From GCA-020343675 sp964462945 (GTDB taxonomy: Bacteria; Planctomycetota; Phycisphaerae; Sedimentisphaerales; Anaerobacaceae), in NCBI GenBank assembly GCA_964462945.1, contig CAYWZW010000046.1:1-43274 (forward strand): a stretch of DNA of 43,274 nt. The letters are read 5' to 3'. Under the pieces are notes generated by a model. That model saw nothing but the letters and a program-made list of their open reading frames with translations. It had not been told where the DNA came from and searched no databases. Made by a program: the position numbers and the translations under genes. Positions 7,461 through 15,628 of this stretch are shown piece after piece; position 1 is the stretch's first letter; every line of letters starts with the position of its first letter.

Positions 7461-8741
7461 ATGAAGAATCATAGAATAACAAGAAGAACGTTCCTCACGA
7501 GTACGGCGGCGGTAGCGTTGCCTTATGTGATAGCCTCGTCGGCAATCGGCGCGGGCGCTCGTCCGGCGTCGAGTGAGAGAATTGTCATGGGCGCCATCGG
7601 CGTAGGAGGCCAGGGCACGCGGCACGTCGGCGGCGGGATATGGGTGCAAGGCGGAGGCTTCCTGAGCAAGCCGCAGGTGCAGTTCGCAGCGGTCTGCGAC
7701 GTGAACGCCCGGAACCGCGACAACGCCCGCGACATCGTCAACAAGCATTACGGCAACAACGACTGCGCCGAGTACAAAGACTTCCGCGAGCTTTTGGCGA
7801 GAGAGGACATCGACGCGGTGCTGGTGGCTACGCCCGACCACTGGCACGCCCTGCCGTGCATCGCCGCGGCCAAGTCCGGCAAGGACATGTACTGCGAAAA
7901 GCCCATGACGCTGACCATCGAAGAGGCCAGAGTCGTGGCCGATACGATGAAGCGTTACGGGCGCATCTACCAGGTCGGCACGCAGCAGCGTTCGTGGCAT
8001 GAGTTTCGCTTCACCTGCGAGCTGGTCCGCAACGGGTACATCGGCCAGGTCAAATCCATCACGGTCAACGTCGGCGGCCCGCCGGCCTGGTCGTGTGATG
8101 CCCTGGCCGAGCCGGAGCCCGACTGGCTCGACTGGAATATGTGGCTGGGACCGGCCCCGTGGAGACCGTACACCTCGAAGATCGCGCCGGGCGGGTGGAT
8201 GGCCTACCGTGACTACTCAGGCGGCGAGATGACCAACTGGGGGGCGCACATGTTCGACGTCGCCCAGTGGGCGATGGGTATGGACGAAAGCGGGCCGGTC
8301 GAAATCATTCCGCCCGACGGCAAAGACTATCCGGTGCTGACCTACAAATACGCCAACGGCACGATCATGACGCGCGACAAGATCGGCAAAGACGTGCCGG
8401 GCGTGCTGTTCACCGGGACCGAAGGCAAAATCGAAGTCAGCCGCGATCATCTGGTCACGTGGCCCCAGACGCTGCTCCGGCAGAAAATCGGACCCAACGA
8501 AATCCATCTCTACGAAAGCACGAACCACCCCGATAATTTCCTGGAGTGCATCCGGACGCGCAACAGACCGGCCAGTGACGCCGAGGTCGGCTGCCGGTCC
8601 GTGACGGTGTGTCACTTGGGCAATATCGCCTACTGGCTGGAACGGCCGCTCAAGTGGGACCCGAAAGAAGAGAAATTCCCGAGCGACCCGGAAGCCGATA
8701 GGATGAAAAGCCGGCCCATGCGCGCCCCCTGGCGGCTGTAG
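7461..8741 (+). CDS. Tat-exported Gfo/Idh/MocA family oxidoreductase
   Basis: 426 residues from the ATG at 7461, which has AAGGGGTGA upstream; the GTG at 7452 lies inside that ribosome site. The N-terminus ITRRTFLTSTAAVALP is a twin-arginine signal. The nucleotide-binding fold follows with GAIGVGGQG. The family's catalytic region has MYCEKPMTLT, and the C-terminal sheet domain has GGEMTNWGAHMFDVAQW. These NAD(P)-dependent enzymes act on sugars and related polyols. Exported members are extremely common in planctomycetes, where their substrates are mostly unknown. It is flanked by unrelated genes, so context does not give a substrate. Confidence 0.92.
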   Translation: MKNHRITRRTFLTSTAAVALPYVIASSAIGAGARPASSERIVMGAIGVGGQGTRHVGGGIWVQGGGFLSKPQVQFAAVCDVNARNRDNARDIVNKHYGNNDCAEYKDFRELLAREDIDAVLVATPDHWHALPCIAAAKSGKDMYCEKPMTLTIEEARVVADTMKRYGRIYQVGTQQRSWHEFRFTCELVRNGYIGQVKSITVNVGGPPAWSCDALAEPEPDWLDWNMWLGPAPWRPYTSKIAPGGWMAYRDYSGGEMTNWGAHMFDVAQWAMGMDESGPVEIIPPDGKDYPVLTYKYANGTIMTRDKIGKDVPGVLFTGTEGKIEVSRDHLVTWPQTLLRQKIGPNEIHLYESTNHPDNFLECIRTRNRPASDAEVGCRSVTVCHLGNIAYWLERPLKWDPKEEKFPSDPEADRMKSRPMRAPWRL

Positions 8742-8893
8742 GCGGCAACACCGGATGTACGAGGAAGGTTCGCGAGTCAACAAGCATCTCTATGCGATAT
8801 TCAATTAACCGTAACATCTTTACGCATAATGCTTTACGTTGACCTGCCATAGTCAAAGGGGCGTATCAGTCCAGCGGTTTGAGAATAAATCTC

Positions 8894-8920
8894 TTGCCTT
8901 ATCTGTAGATTTGTTATAAT
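8894..8920 (+). promoter_or_regulatory. Putative promoter of the subtilase gene
   Basis: A perfect TATAAT at 8915-8920 is preceded by TTGCCT at 8894-8899 with a short 15-base spacer. It lies 74 bases upstream of the subtilase ATG. The -10 is convincing, the -35 weak. Confidence 0.5.
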
Positions 8921-8993
8921 CTATACTCGGATTTGACGATGATATATCATTTGCACAAGTTTCTGCGAATGTTGATCTTGGGAGGATCCGAAC

Positions 8994-11003
8994 ATGAAAA
9001 GAGCATGTCCAATTACACTGATGGCGTTAGCGAGCTTTGCGCTCTTGGCTTTGACCGAGGGGAATTTCGCGCAGCAAAGGGGTCCCGCAAGAAGGGTCCT
9101 CATCGGGTTCAAGGATGGGACAGGCCGGCAGGCTATCGAAGGGCGCAGGGCTCTGATACGTGGACGCGGCGGCGAGGTGCGCCGCTCCTACCGATTTTTG
9201 CCCACGGTGTCGGCGGAGCTTCCTGAGGCCCAGATTTCCAGTTTGAGAGCCGACCCCAGAGTCGCCTACATTGAAGAGGATGGCCTTGTGCACGCCCTTG
9301 ACGCAGAGCTCGACAATTCGTGGGGCGTTAAGCGCATAGGGGCGGGCAACGTCCATCCCTCCAACAAAGGCACGGGGGTCAAAGTGGCCATCATCGATAC
9401 GGGAATCGATTACACCCACCCTGATTTAAACGGCAATTACGTGGGCGGACATGATTTTGTCAATGATGATGCTGACCCGAAGGACGACGAAGGGCATGGA
9501 ACACATGTCGCAGGTATCATCGCTGCTGAAGACAATGACAACGGTGTTGTTGGTGTTGCCCCGCAAGCGTCCCTCTACGCGGTCAAAGTGTTGGACAGCG
9601 GCGGAAGTGGATATATCAGCGACGTGGTGGCTGGAATCGAGTGGGCGATTGAGGAGGGGGCGCATATTATCTCCATGAGCCTGGGCACCAATTCCAATTA
9701 CCAGACGCTGCGGGACGCCTGTGACCAGGCCAGTGCGGCCGGCATACTCGTGGTCGCCGCCGCGGGCAACGACTACGCGAAACGCAGGGGCACAGAGCAG
9801 GATACAGTAGACTATCCCGCCAGGTACAACTCCGTCATCGCCGTAGGCGCGACAGACACAACAAACGCAAGAGCAAGCTGGTCAAGCACCGGCCCAGCTT
9901 TAGAGCTCGCAGCGCCCGGTGTCGCTGTGTACTCGACCTACATGGGCGGTGGCTACGCTACCATGAGCGGCACGTCGATGGCCTGTCCACACGTGGCGGG
10001 AACCGCCGCTCTGATCCTGGCGGCCAATCCCGGTGCGAATGTGCGCAGCGTACTACAAGAGACGGCCGATGATCTGGGCGCCTCCGGGCGGGATAAATGG
10101 TATGGATTTGGCCTGGTCGATGCCGACGAAGCGGCCGGCACGCCAGCAGGAAATCAGGTGCCGGTGGCCGATGCAGGGCCGGACCAGATCGTGAACGATA
10201 GCGACGACAATGGCAGCGAAATGGTCACTCTGACCGGTTCCGGCTCTGACGCTGACGGTACTATCGAAACTTATGAGTGGACCGAAGGCACCACTGTTTT
10301 GGGCGACACTGGGAGCATTACGCGCGATTTCATCGTTGGCGTACACACGGTAACCCTGACCGTAACCGACAATGAAGGTGCCAGCGGCAGCGACCAGGTG
10401 GTTATCACCGTCAAAGCCAATCAGCCTCCTACAGCTAATGCCGGGCCGGACCAGATCGTGAACGATAGCGACGACAATGGCAGCGAAATGGTCACTCTGA
10501 CCGGTTCCGGCTCTGACGCTGACGGTACTATCGAAACTTATGAGTGGACCGAAGGCACCACTGTTTTGGGCGACACTGCGAGCATTATGCGCGAATTCAG
10601 CGTTGGCGAACACACGGTAACTTTGACCGTAACCGACAATGGTGGAGCCACAGCCAGTGATACGGTGACCATAACTGTTAGCCCACCGTCAGAGCTTTCT
10701 GAGACGGAATTCGCTTTTAGCGGGACGGTTGCGCCCCGAGGCGAGTCGAGACACGTCGTCTCGGTCTCAGGACCGGCTACGATGTCCGTAAGGCTAACCT
10801 GGCTCGGCTGGGGCGATTTGAGATTGAGGATATACAATCCTTCCGACAAAATGGTCGCGCAAGTCGATCGCAGCACGTTTATGAACAACGTCGAGGAAAT
10901 AACGATTGAAATCGCTCAACAGGGCGACTGGCAAGTGGCCGCACGATCAGACGATGCATGGCGTTCAACCTCATATACGATAGAAGGACTGGTTGAATAT
11001 TAA
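8994..11003 (+). CDS. Secreted subtilisin-like serine protease with two PKD repeats
   Basis: 669 residues; the ATG follows GGGAGG. It has a Sec signal (hydrophobic stretch about 8-20), then an I9-type inhibitor prodomain (about 34-100). The S8 catalytic domain follows: Asp135 in VAIIDTGIDYTHPDL, His168 in GHGTHVAG, Asn259 in AAAGND, Ser328 in GTSMACPHVAGT. Two PKD-like domains (about 389-475 and 478-564) come next. The last 100 residues resemble a pre-peptidase C-terminal beta-sandwich (AFSGTVAPRGESRHVVSVSG, then GDLRLRIYNPS). It is expected to mature outside the cell and degrade protein; the PKD and C-terminal domains probably bind surfaces or substrate. All catalytic residues are present. 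Confidence 0.95.
   Translation: MKRACPITLMALASFALLALTEGNFAQQRGPARRVLIGFKDGTGRQAIEGRRALIRGRGGEVRRSYRFLPTVSAELPEAQISSLRADPRVAYIEEDGLVHALDAELDNSWGVKRIGAGNVHPSNKGTGVKVAIIDTGIDYTHPDLNGNYVGGHDFVNDDADPKDDEGHGTHVAGIIAAEDNDNGVVGVAPQASLYAVKVLDSGGSGYISDVVAGIEWAIEEGAHIISMSLGTNSNYQTLRDACDQASAAGILVVAAAGNDYAKRRGTEQDTVDYPARYNSVIAVGATDTTNARASWSSTGPALELAAPGVAVYSTYMGGGYATMSGTSMACPHVAGTAALILAANPGANVRSVLQETADDLGASGRDKWYGFGLVDADEAAGTPAGNQVPVADAGPDQIVNDSDDNGSEMVTLTGSGSDADGTIETYEWTEGTTVLGDTGSITRDFIVGVHTVTLTVTDNEGASGSDQVVITVKANQPPTANAGPDQIVNDSDDNGSEMVTLTGSGSDADGTIETYEWTEGTTVLGDTASIMREFSVGEHTVTLTVTDNGGATASDTVTITVSPPSELSETEFAFSGTVAPRGESRHVVSVSGPATMSVRLTWLGWGDLRLRIYNPSDKMVAQVDRSTFMNNVEEITIEIAQQGDWQVAARSDDAWRSTSYTIEGLVEY
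10176..10578 (+). repeat. 136-bp exact direct repeat encoding the PKD domains
   Basis: Bases 10176-10311 and 10443-10578 are identical over 136 positions, offset by 267 bases (89 codons). The flanking parts of the two domains differ by scattered substitutions (for example SITRDFIVGVH against SIMREFSVGEH). This shows a recent duplication or gene conversion limited to the first half of the domain. Confidence 0.9.
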
Positions 11004-11648
11004 CCTGCCAAGATGGCCTGTTGAAAAAGTCCCACAGTGACGGTTGAGATTGCCGCGCGATTCTCCGAATCGCTCGCAATGACACGGAAATGCACTTCTT
11101 GTCATTGCGAGTCTCTGCGCCGCTTTGCGGCTGGTATCGGGAAGAAAACAGGCTTCCAGAGCATCTTGTCTACAAGTCCTTATAATTGCGATACTTAGAG
11201 CCATTTGTGCTGTTCGTGCAGAATCTATTTTCTTAGGAGGAGCGTAACGACGAAGTAATCTCGTCTTTGGCCACAGGCCCAAGAGCAGGCGGATGCCCGA
11301 CGGGTCACGCTGAAGGTGGACGAGACTTCTACGGGCGGCGAAAAATGGGGAAACACGGGCGACGCGGGGCTGCGCCCGGACGGCCGGTTGGGTGCGGTCG
11401 GAATACGGTGGGAGGGTTCATGCGGCGTTGGCAAGGCCCTCAGGCGCGCGTTCTGTCATGTCGAGCGGAGCGCAGCGGAGTCGAGACATCTGGCGGCGGA
11501 TAAGGCGTGTCTGTCCTCGGCGGCCAGATTTCTCCACTCCGGCCTTCGGCCTCCGGTCGAAATGACAAGCGTCGAGAATGAATCGCAATCCGCCACCGAA
11601 TGCCGACCGCACGGGGCCAGTTTGGCAGTCGCCTCTAAGATGGCTTGA
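11004..11648. other. Gene-free spacer with two palindromic repeat elements
   Basis: It contains GATTGCCGCGCGATTCTCCG (11049-11068) ending at CTCGCAATGACA, its mate GTCATTGCGAGTC (11101-11113), and the large palindromic element at 11454-11567. A short frame at about 11316-11450 translates without stops but has no ribosome site or recognisable motif. Confidence 0.5.
11454..11567. repeat. Palindromic GTCATxTCGAG...GTCGAAATGAC element
   Basis: It starts with TGTCATGTCGAGCGGAGC, continues to GTCGAGACATCTGGC, and returns as GCCAGATTTCTCCACTCC and GGTCGAAATGACA. The arms pair imperfectly over the whole element, with an inner hairpin CCGGCCTTCGGCC. Full-length relatives lie at 23184-23301, 36707-36826 and 37829-37928. 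Confidence 0.8.
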
Positions 11649-12056
11649 TTACTGCTGTTGCGGATAAGATATGGAATCCTCAGCCACTAACTCAACGTCC
11701 TTGTAAACTTTTAGATCTATCTGGTAGCGGTCTTGTGCGGAAACGCTTAGGTCGAGCCGGGAAAGACGCTTTTGTTGCCCGCCGGCAACTTCAACGGAAC
11801 CTGACTGAGACGTCTGGGCTTTGCCGGCTTTGCCGGTCTTTTTCGCCTTCAGCTCATACCTCAAGACGGCGTCCTGCGAAGTCTCATTAAAGCAATAGGC
11901 ATCTACTTTGATCCCGGAAGCGTCAGTCTCGATGGCTATCCACGCCCGGTAATCGTTACTACTTTCTTGCCGCGAGGCCGAACAACCCAAAATGCAGATT
12001 CCTCCGACAGCAATTAGGAGCATCGTCCGTGTCTTGTGGCCCTCGTTTGCGTTCAT
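11649..12056 (-). CDS. csgH: CsgH-like curli chaperone, predicted lipoprotein
   Basis: 135 residues from the ATG at 12056. The lipoprotein signal reads MLLIAVGGICILGC, with the lipidated Cys at 25. The remainder matches the small CsgH beta-sandwich pattern: a basic L-x-Y-E-L strand, a G-K-A-Q-T-S-Q-S-G turn, VEVAGGQQKRLSRLDLSV, then YQIDLKVY and VAEDS. In alphaproteobacteria CsgH is a periplasmic protein that stops curli subunits polymerising too early. The gene lies directly downstream of the curlin subunit, with a hairpin between. The upstream-extended frame to 12143 would run through that hairpin and is rejected. The ribosome site is weak. Lipidation is unusual for CsgH. Confidence 0.7.
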   Translation of the reverse strand: MNANEGHKTRTMLLIAVGGICILGCSASRQESSNDYRAWIAIETDASGIKVDAYCFNETSQDAVLRYELKAKKTGKAGKAQTSQSGSVEVAGGQQKRLSRLDLSVSAQDRYQIDLKVYKDVELVAEDSISYPQQQ

Positions 12057-12087
12057 TAAGGTCTCTGGTTCCCGGTCATAAGAAAGA

Positions 12088-12111
12088 GGGGCAACCTGTA
12101 CAGGTTGCCCC
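12088..12111 (-). terminator. Hairpin terminator between curlin and csgH
   Basis: GGGGCAACCTG and CAGGTTGCCCC form an 11-bp perfect stem around TA (12088-12111). On the minus strand it is followed by TCTTTCTT. It sits about 160 bases after the curlin stop and 32 bases before csgH. It could set a high curlin to csgH transcript ratio by partial termination. Confidence 0.7.
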
Positions 12112-12269
12112 CTCCTTTTATCCCGCGATCGTTTGTGAAACATCCCTTCCCTCGAGACCCAGACAAAGAACAGGTCCTTTGAGGGGCGTTAATCCTGCAG
12201 GCCAGTTCGCCGCCTGCAGCGGTTAACTGCTCCGTGTTTACATCAAACAACTAACTAACTAACTCAAAC

Positions 12270-13471
12270 TCACGGCTGTACGACAGTAGCAACGTTGCCA
12301 TTTCCAAGCTGGGTGACGGTGCTGGTCTGAGCAATGAAACCGCTTTGGGTAACAGAAGCATAGTTGGTGTTGCCGGTCTGCGTAATCAAGGAGCTATGGC
12401 CGCCACCGGTTTGCATCTGTAGAGCTATGTTACGGTTGCCCGTCTGGACTGCAGAAGCGGAATTACCAAAGCCCATCTGCATTTGCGTGGCATGGTTCTT
12501 GTTGCCCTCTTGAACGATCGAGGCGTCGTTGAACCAACCCCACTGCGTTTGCGTGGCATGGTTCTTTTTGCCATCTTGATCGATCGTGGCGTCGTTGCCT
12601 AAACCAGTCTGCTCTTGCTTGGCTTTGTTCTTATTGCCATCTTGATCGATCTTGGCGTCGTTGCCTACACCAGTCTGCTCTTGCTTGGCTTTGTTCTTAT
12701 TGCCATCTTGATCGATCTTGGCGTCGTTGNNNNNNNNNNNNNNNNNNNNNNNNNNNNNNNNNNNNNNNNNNNNNNNNNNNNNNNNNNNNNNNNNNNNNNN
12801 NNNNNNNNNNNNNNNNNNNNNNNNNNNNNCTGCTCTTGCTTGGCTTTGTTCTTATTGCCATCTTGATCGATCTTGGCGTCGTTGTTCCTGCCAATCTGCT
12901 CTTGCTTGGCTTTGTTCTTATTGCCATCTTGCTCGATCTTGGCGTCGTTAAACCAGCCGGCTTGCTTCTGTTCAGCGTCGTTATTGTTGCCGACCTGCTT
13001 GATCTTAGCCTTGTTGTCTAAAGCCATGCCGTACAGGAAACCCTGATTCTGCAGAGCCGTATTGCCGTTGCCATCCTGCTTGATCTTGGCCGTGTTGTCC
13101 CAGCCACCTTGTATTTGTGTGGCGATATTGAAATCGCCAATCTGCTTGATCTTGGCCTTGTTATCGTCGCCGATCTGAGTCTGGCTGGCCTGATTCAGGT
13201 TACCAATCTGTTTGATCTTGGCTTTGTTATCGTCGCCGGTCTGAGTCTGGTAGGCAATATTAAGGTTACCATCCTGCTTGACCTTCGCCGTGTTGTCATC
13301 GCCGGTCACTTGGGTATTTGCGTAATTGCCGCCTAAGACCGGGCTCTGCAGGTGCGTATCGGAATTGCCCGATCCGACGGCGTTAATGATACTGACATTG
13401 GGTTGAGCCAACACGGCCGTGCCGAGCACAAATGCCAAAACTACCGTTAGCGCTAAAACTTTCTTACTCAT
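12270..13471 (-). CDS. csgA: Curlin-repeat amyloid subunit (CsgA/CsgB-like), split by a sequencing gap
   Basis: The ATG at 13471 (GGAGAT upstream) starts a Sec signal ending in AVLAQ. Tandem 22-residue curlin repeats follow, of type N-x5-Q-x-G-x2-N-x-A-x3-Q, for example NDAKIDQDGNKNKAKQEQ. About 13 units are visible: seven before the gap and six after it. One early unit is extended (GFLYGMALD). The central units are rich in Lys, Asp and Asn and identical at DNA level; the last ones become hydrophobic and aromatic, ending NGNVATVVQP before TGA (12270-12272). The two halves read in different frames only because 100 N were inserted; a gap of 11 + 66k bases restores one frame. The product should be exported through CsgG and polymerise as extracellular amyloid. 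Whether it acts as the major subunit or the nucleator cannot be told. Confidence 0.9.
12730..12829. other. Run of 100 N: scaffolding gap inside the curlin repeats
   Basis: The gap falls between copies of a 55-base identical core (12609-12663, 12675-12729 and 12830-12884), a place where short reads cannot be joined. 100 is an arbitrary filler length. Confidence 0.98.
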
Positions 13472-13484
13472 GATTTTATCTCCG

Positions 13485-13694
13485 TTACTTTTCTGTTGAA
13501 ATCGTCAACTTCGTAAAACACCTTATCTTCTCGTTACGTTTTGCTATGGCTGTACGAGCCAAAGCACGTTGTTGTTTTCGACAGAATCGCAACATTCGTC
13601 GCGCCTGGCTCAAACAACTTCCGACAATGAGGAACTCCACGGACACTGACTCAGCCGTGTACCCTCCTAACACCGCGCGGGGCCCTTTGCTCAC
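13485..13694 (-). CDS. Possible 69-residue ORF upstream of the curlin gene
   Basis: A GTG at 13694 is preceded at ideal distance by AAAGGAGGTGA, the strongest ribosome site in the window. The frame runs 69 codons and stops 13 bases before the curlin ATG. The product is basic (RRMLRFCRKQQRALARTAIA) with two Cys and no signal. No family is recognised. It may be a real small protein, a translated leader that couples to curlin expression, or chance. Its position in the csg locus argues for a leader role; this is inference. Confidence 0.35.
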   Translation of the reverse strand: MSKGPRAVLGGYTAESVSVEFLIVGSCLSQARRMLRFCRKQQRALARTAIAKRNEKIRCFTKLTISTEK

Positions 13695-14045
13695 GTTTCC
13701 TCACCTCCTTTCATCAAAGAAAGACCCCGACTCAATCAATTGACATTCCTCGCGAGCTGGTCTGTCAGACCTCATACTCGCGTGTTCACATTACACTAAT
13801 AATCAGCAGCGCACGAGCGCACGTCTCAGCTTGCGCTGCCTAAGGTCCGGCTTTGTCCAGGATGCCGACAGCAGACTCTTGCGGGGGTGGCATGAAATTC
13901 GTTTCGAATGCTATGCCATCCCTACTCCGCGCCATAATTCCTATCTAAGCGATACATGACGCCCCAGAGCCGCCATCCAAGGTCTTACGCCCTGCTCTGC
14001 ATCCCTTAGCATCACAACCCTAACCTTAACTAAACTAACCAAAAA

Positions 14046-14071
14046 GCCCTGCCACCTTAAAATTACAGGGC
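14046..14071 (-). terminator. Putative terminator GCCCTG...CAGGGC-TTTTT
   Basis: On the minus strand GCCCTG, a 14-base AT-rich loop and CAGGGC are followed directly by TTTTTGG. This looks like an intrinsic terminator for transcripts coming from csgG, about 380 bases after its stop. The stem is short (6 bp). Confidence 0.4.
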
Positions 14072-14222
14072 CACATCTTCCATATCGACCCAATTCTACC
14101 CTTTTCCCCATATTCCTGTCAACAGCAAACTCATATTGCCTCGAAATCTTCTCATTTTGACTTTAGGCAAAAGCGCCTAAGTTCCGTATTTGAAAGCTTT
14201 TAGCAATATTGTGCGGACAACG

Positions 14223-14251
14223 AAAATTCTTTTAGGAGAAAGAATTTTTTT
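14223..14251. terminator. AT-rich 10-bp hairpin downstream of csgG
   Basis: AAAATTCTTT (14223-14232) and AAAGAATTTT (14239-14248) form a perfect stem with a TAGGAG loop, followed by TTT on the plus strand. It could stop transcription from either side, though the stem is AT-rich. Confidence 0.4.
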
Positions 14252-14448
14252 GAAGCGTCTTTCCACACAGTTTTACCCAACCAAGGTCAAGCAGAAAACC
14301 ATAAGGCCTCAACGGGACCTCGCATCACTTTCACGAACTTGTGCGGCAGGTGCTTTTGCCTGCCTAACAAGCCCAGCTTCTCTTTGTTATCATACATGTT
14401 TCTTCCCAGGCTGCAAGCTCGTAAAATTACGGGGTTTTTTCAGAAGAA

Positions 14449-15615
14449 TTACGAGCCTTCAGACTCAGATTCTTCGCCGCTCTTAGATCCAGACTCCTCG
14501 ACACCTTCGGACTCGGATTTCTCGGCGCCCTCAGATTCCGGCTTAGGCTCTTCGATCGTCTGCGGGGCGGATTCCTCTACGCCCTTGGACCCGGGCTCGC
14601 CGATAACATCCTTAAGAAAATCGGACACCGGCTTGGATGGCTTTGGCTCGGGAGCTTTAGGTTCAAGATCCGGCGGTCCAGCCTCCTTAATCAGGCGGCC
14701 TCTTCGACCCGGTGTCGTTACTTCCCCGGTCCGTCCCGTCTCCTCCAGGTAACTCTGAATGGATGGAGAATTAATATCCTCCGGATTCTTCAACGCCCAA
14801 AGGCCGTCCATTATCCCCTCTGCAATTAGGTCATGGACCCCTTTTTCTATGGCTTCGAGCACGCACATCGTTGTGGGCTCGTTGGTGGATAAACCCGTTT
14901 CCACCTCGAGCAGCTTCTTGATACTGACATACCTGTAAATCCCGAAGCTCACCTCTTTGGAGAGAATGGACTTGGTCGTTGCGACAGACTTAAGAATCTC
15001 TCCATTCTGGACGGAAACGATCCTCAAATAGATGTCCACGCGGTCCTTTCGCAGCTTGCCGGAACCGCCGACACCAAAGTATCTGACTCCCGAAGCACTC
15101 GTAATATAATCGGTGTCGTAGCCGATGATACCCCCCTCGACGAGCACGCCGGCATAGAGCAACGGCGGCACGTCGGGTAATTTTTCACCCGTCTCACTTT
15201 GATACTGCATCCTGCTGGAACGAATGATTTGCCTCTCATTCAACAGGTTGGCAAGTGATTCTCTTTCGATGGGGACAAACCAGCCGGAATCCTCGAGTGC
15301 CTTATTCAGCATCGCGGTGGCTCCTTGAGTGACCGCCGTTGAGAAGGTAGTCGCGACACCGGCCGAAGGCTTGTACTGTCCGGTCTGGTCTCTGAACCTG
15401 TAGGTGGCCACCACTATTTTCTCTTGCGGCTCAGGCAGAGAAATCAAGTCATTGTGGGACGCGGTAGAAGAACCTATCGTTGCTGGAGTGGTCTCGATAG
15501 CAAGGTCCAGCTTCTCGCAGCCGCAAAGAAAAACCACGCCGACAGCCAGAACAGTTGGGAGCACGACAGCGCACACAGTCCTCGACCCCATCACAGAAGT
15601 TCGTACGATTCTCAT
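14449..15615 (-). CDS. csgG: CsgG, curli secretion channel lipoprotein
   Basis: 388 residues; the ATG follows GGGGGGAGGG. CsgG forms the nine-subunit outer-membrane pore that exports curli subunits unfolded. Signs here are the lipobox FLCGC (Cys33), YRFRDQTGQYKP, FSTAVTQGATAML, SGWFVPIERESLANLLNERQ (112-131), ILVEG-like VLVEGGIIGYDTDY, and LSTNEPTTMCVLEAIEKGV. In the constriction loop the E. coli Phe56 equivalent is kept (Phe91), Asn55 is Thr90, the Tyr51 position appears to be Ser, and the loop is two residues longer. After the conserved domain comes a roughly 80-residue tail rich in Pro, then Glu and Ser (KSESEGVEESGSKSGEESES), which E. coli CsgG lacks. It is 13 bases downstream of csgF, so the two are in one operon. 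Confidence 0.95.
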   Translation of the reverse strand: MRIVRTSVMGSRTVCAVVLPTVLAVGVVFLCGCEKLDLAIETTPATIGSSTASHNDLISLPEPQEKIVVATYRFRDQTGQYKPSAGVATTFSTAVTQGATAMLNKALEDSGWFVPIERESLANLLNERQIIRSSRMQYQSETGEKLPDVPPLLYAGVLVEGGIIGYDTDYITSASGVRYFGVGGSGKLRKDRVDIYLRIVSVQNGEILKSVATTKSILSKEVSFGIYRYVSIKKLLEVETGLSTNEPTTMCVLEAIEKGVHDLIAEGIMDGLWALKNPEDINSPSIQSYLEETGRTGEVTTPGRRGRLIKEAGPPDLEPKAPEPKPSKPVSDFLKDVIGEPGSKGVEESAPQTIEEPKPESEGAEKSESEGVEESGSKSGEESESEGS

Positions 15616-15628
15616 CCCTCCCCCCTAC

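Larger units (their letters stand above)
13695..14448. other. Gene-free leader region between csgG and the curlin gene
   Basis: About 750 bases without a supported gene; open frames here are short and lack ribosome sites. It carries the hairpins listed at 14046-14071 and 14223-14248 and a small GGCAGG/CCTGCC hairpin (14344-14363). The block 13800-14030 is GC-rich on the minus strand with several purine-rich tracts. It was considered as a structured leader RNA, but no known riboswitch class was recognised. Confidence 0.45.

Noticed and set aside
11316..11453. Motif-poor plus-strand frame in the subtilase-csgH spacer, considered as a gene remnant
   Set aside because: No ribosome site, no recognisable family, and it runs straight into a palindromic repeat.
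12057..12143. N-terminal extension of csgH to 12143
   Set aside because: It would translate through the perfect hairpin and place 29 charged residues before a clean lipoprotein signal.
12609..12951. Regular 66-bp repeats, considered as a CRISPR array
   Set aside because: There are no unique spacers; the repeats are coding and translate to the curlin unit.
12615..13336. Leu/Ile-rich plus-strand frames that look like repeated membrane segments
   Set aside because: They are the reverse reading of the curlin repeats. The minus frame has a signal peptide, ribosome site and curlin motif.
13800..14040. Possible riboswitch or structured leader upstream of the curlin gene
   Set aside because: No known aptamer signature was recognised and pairing could not be tested. 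A covariance search would be needed.
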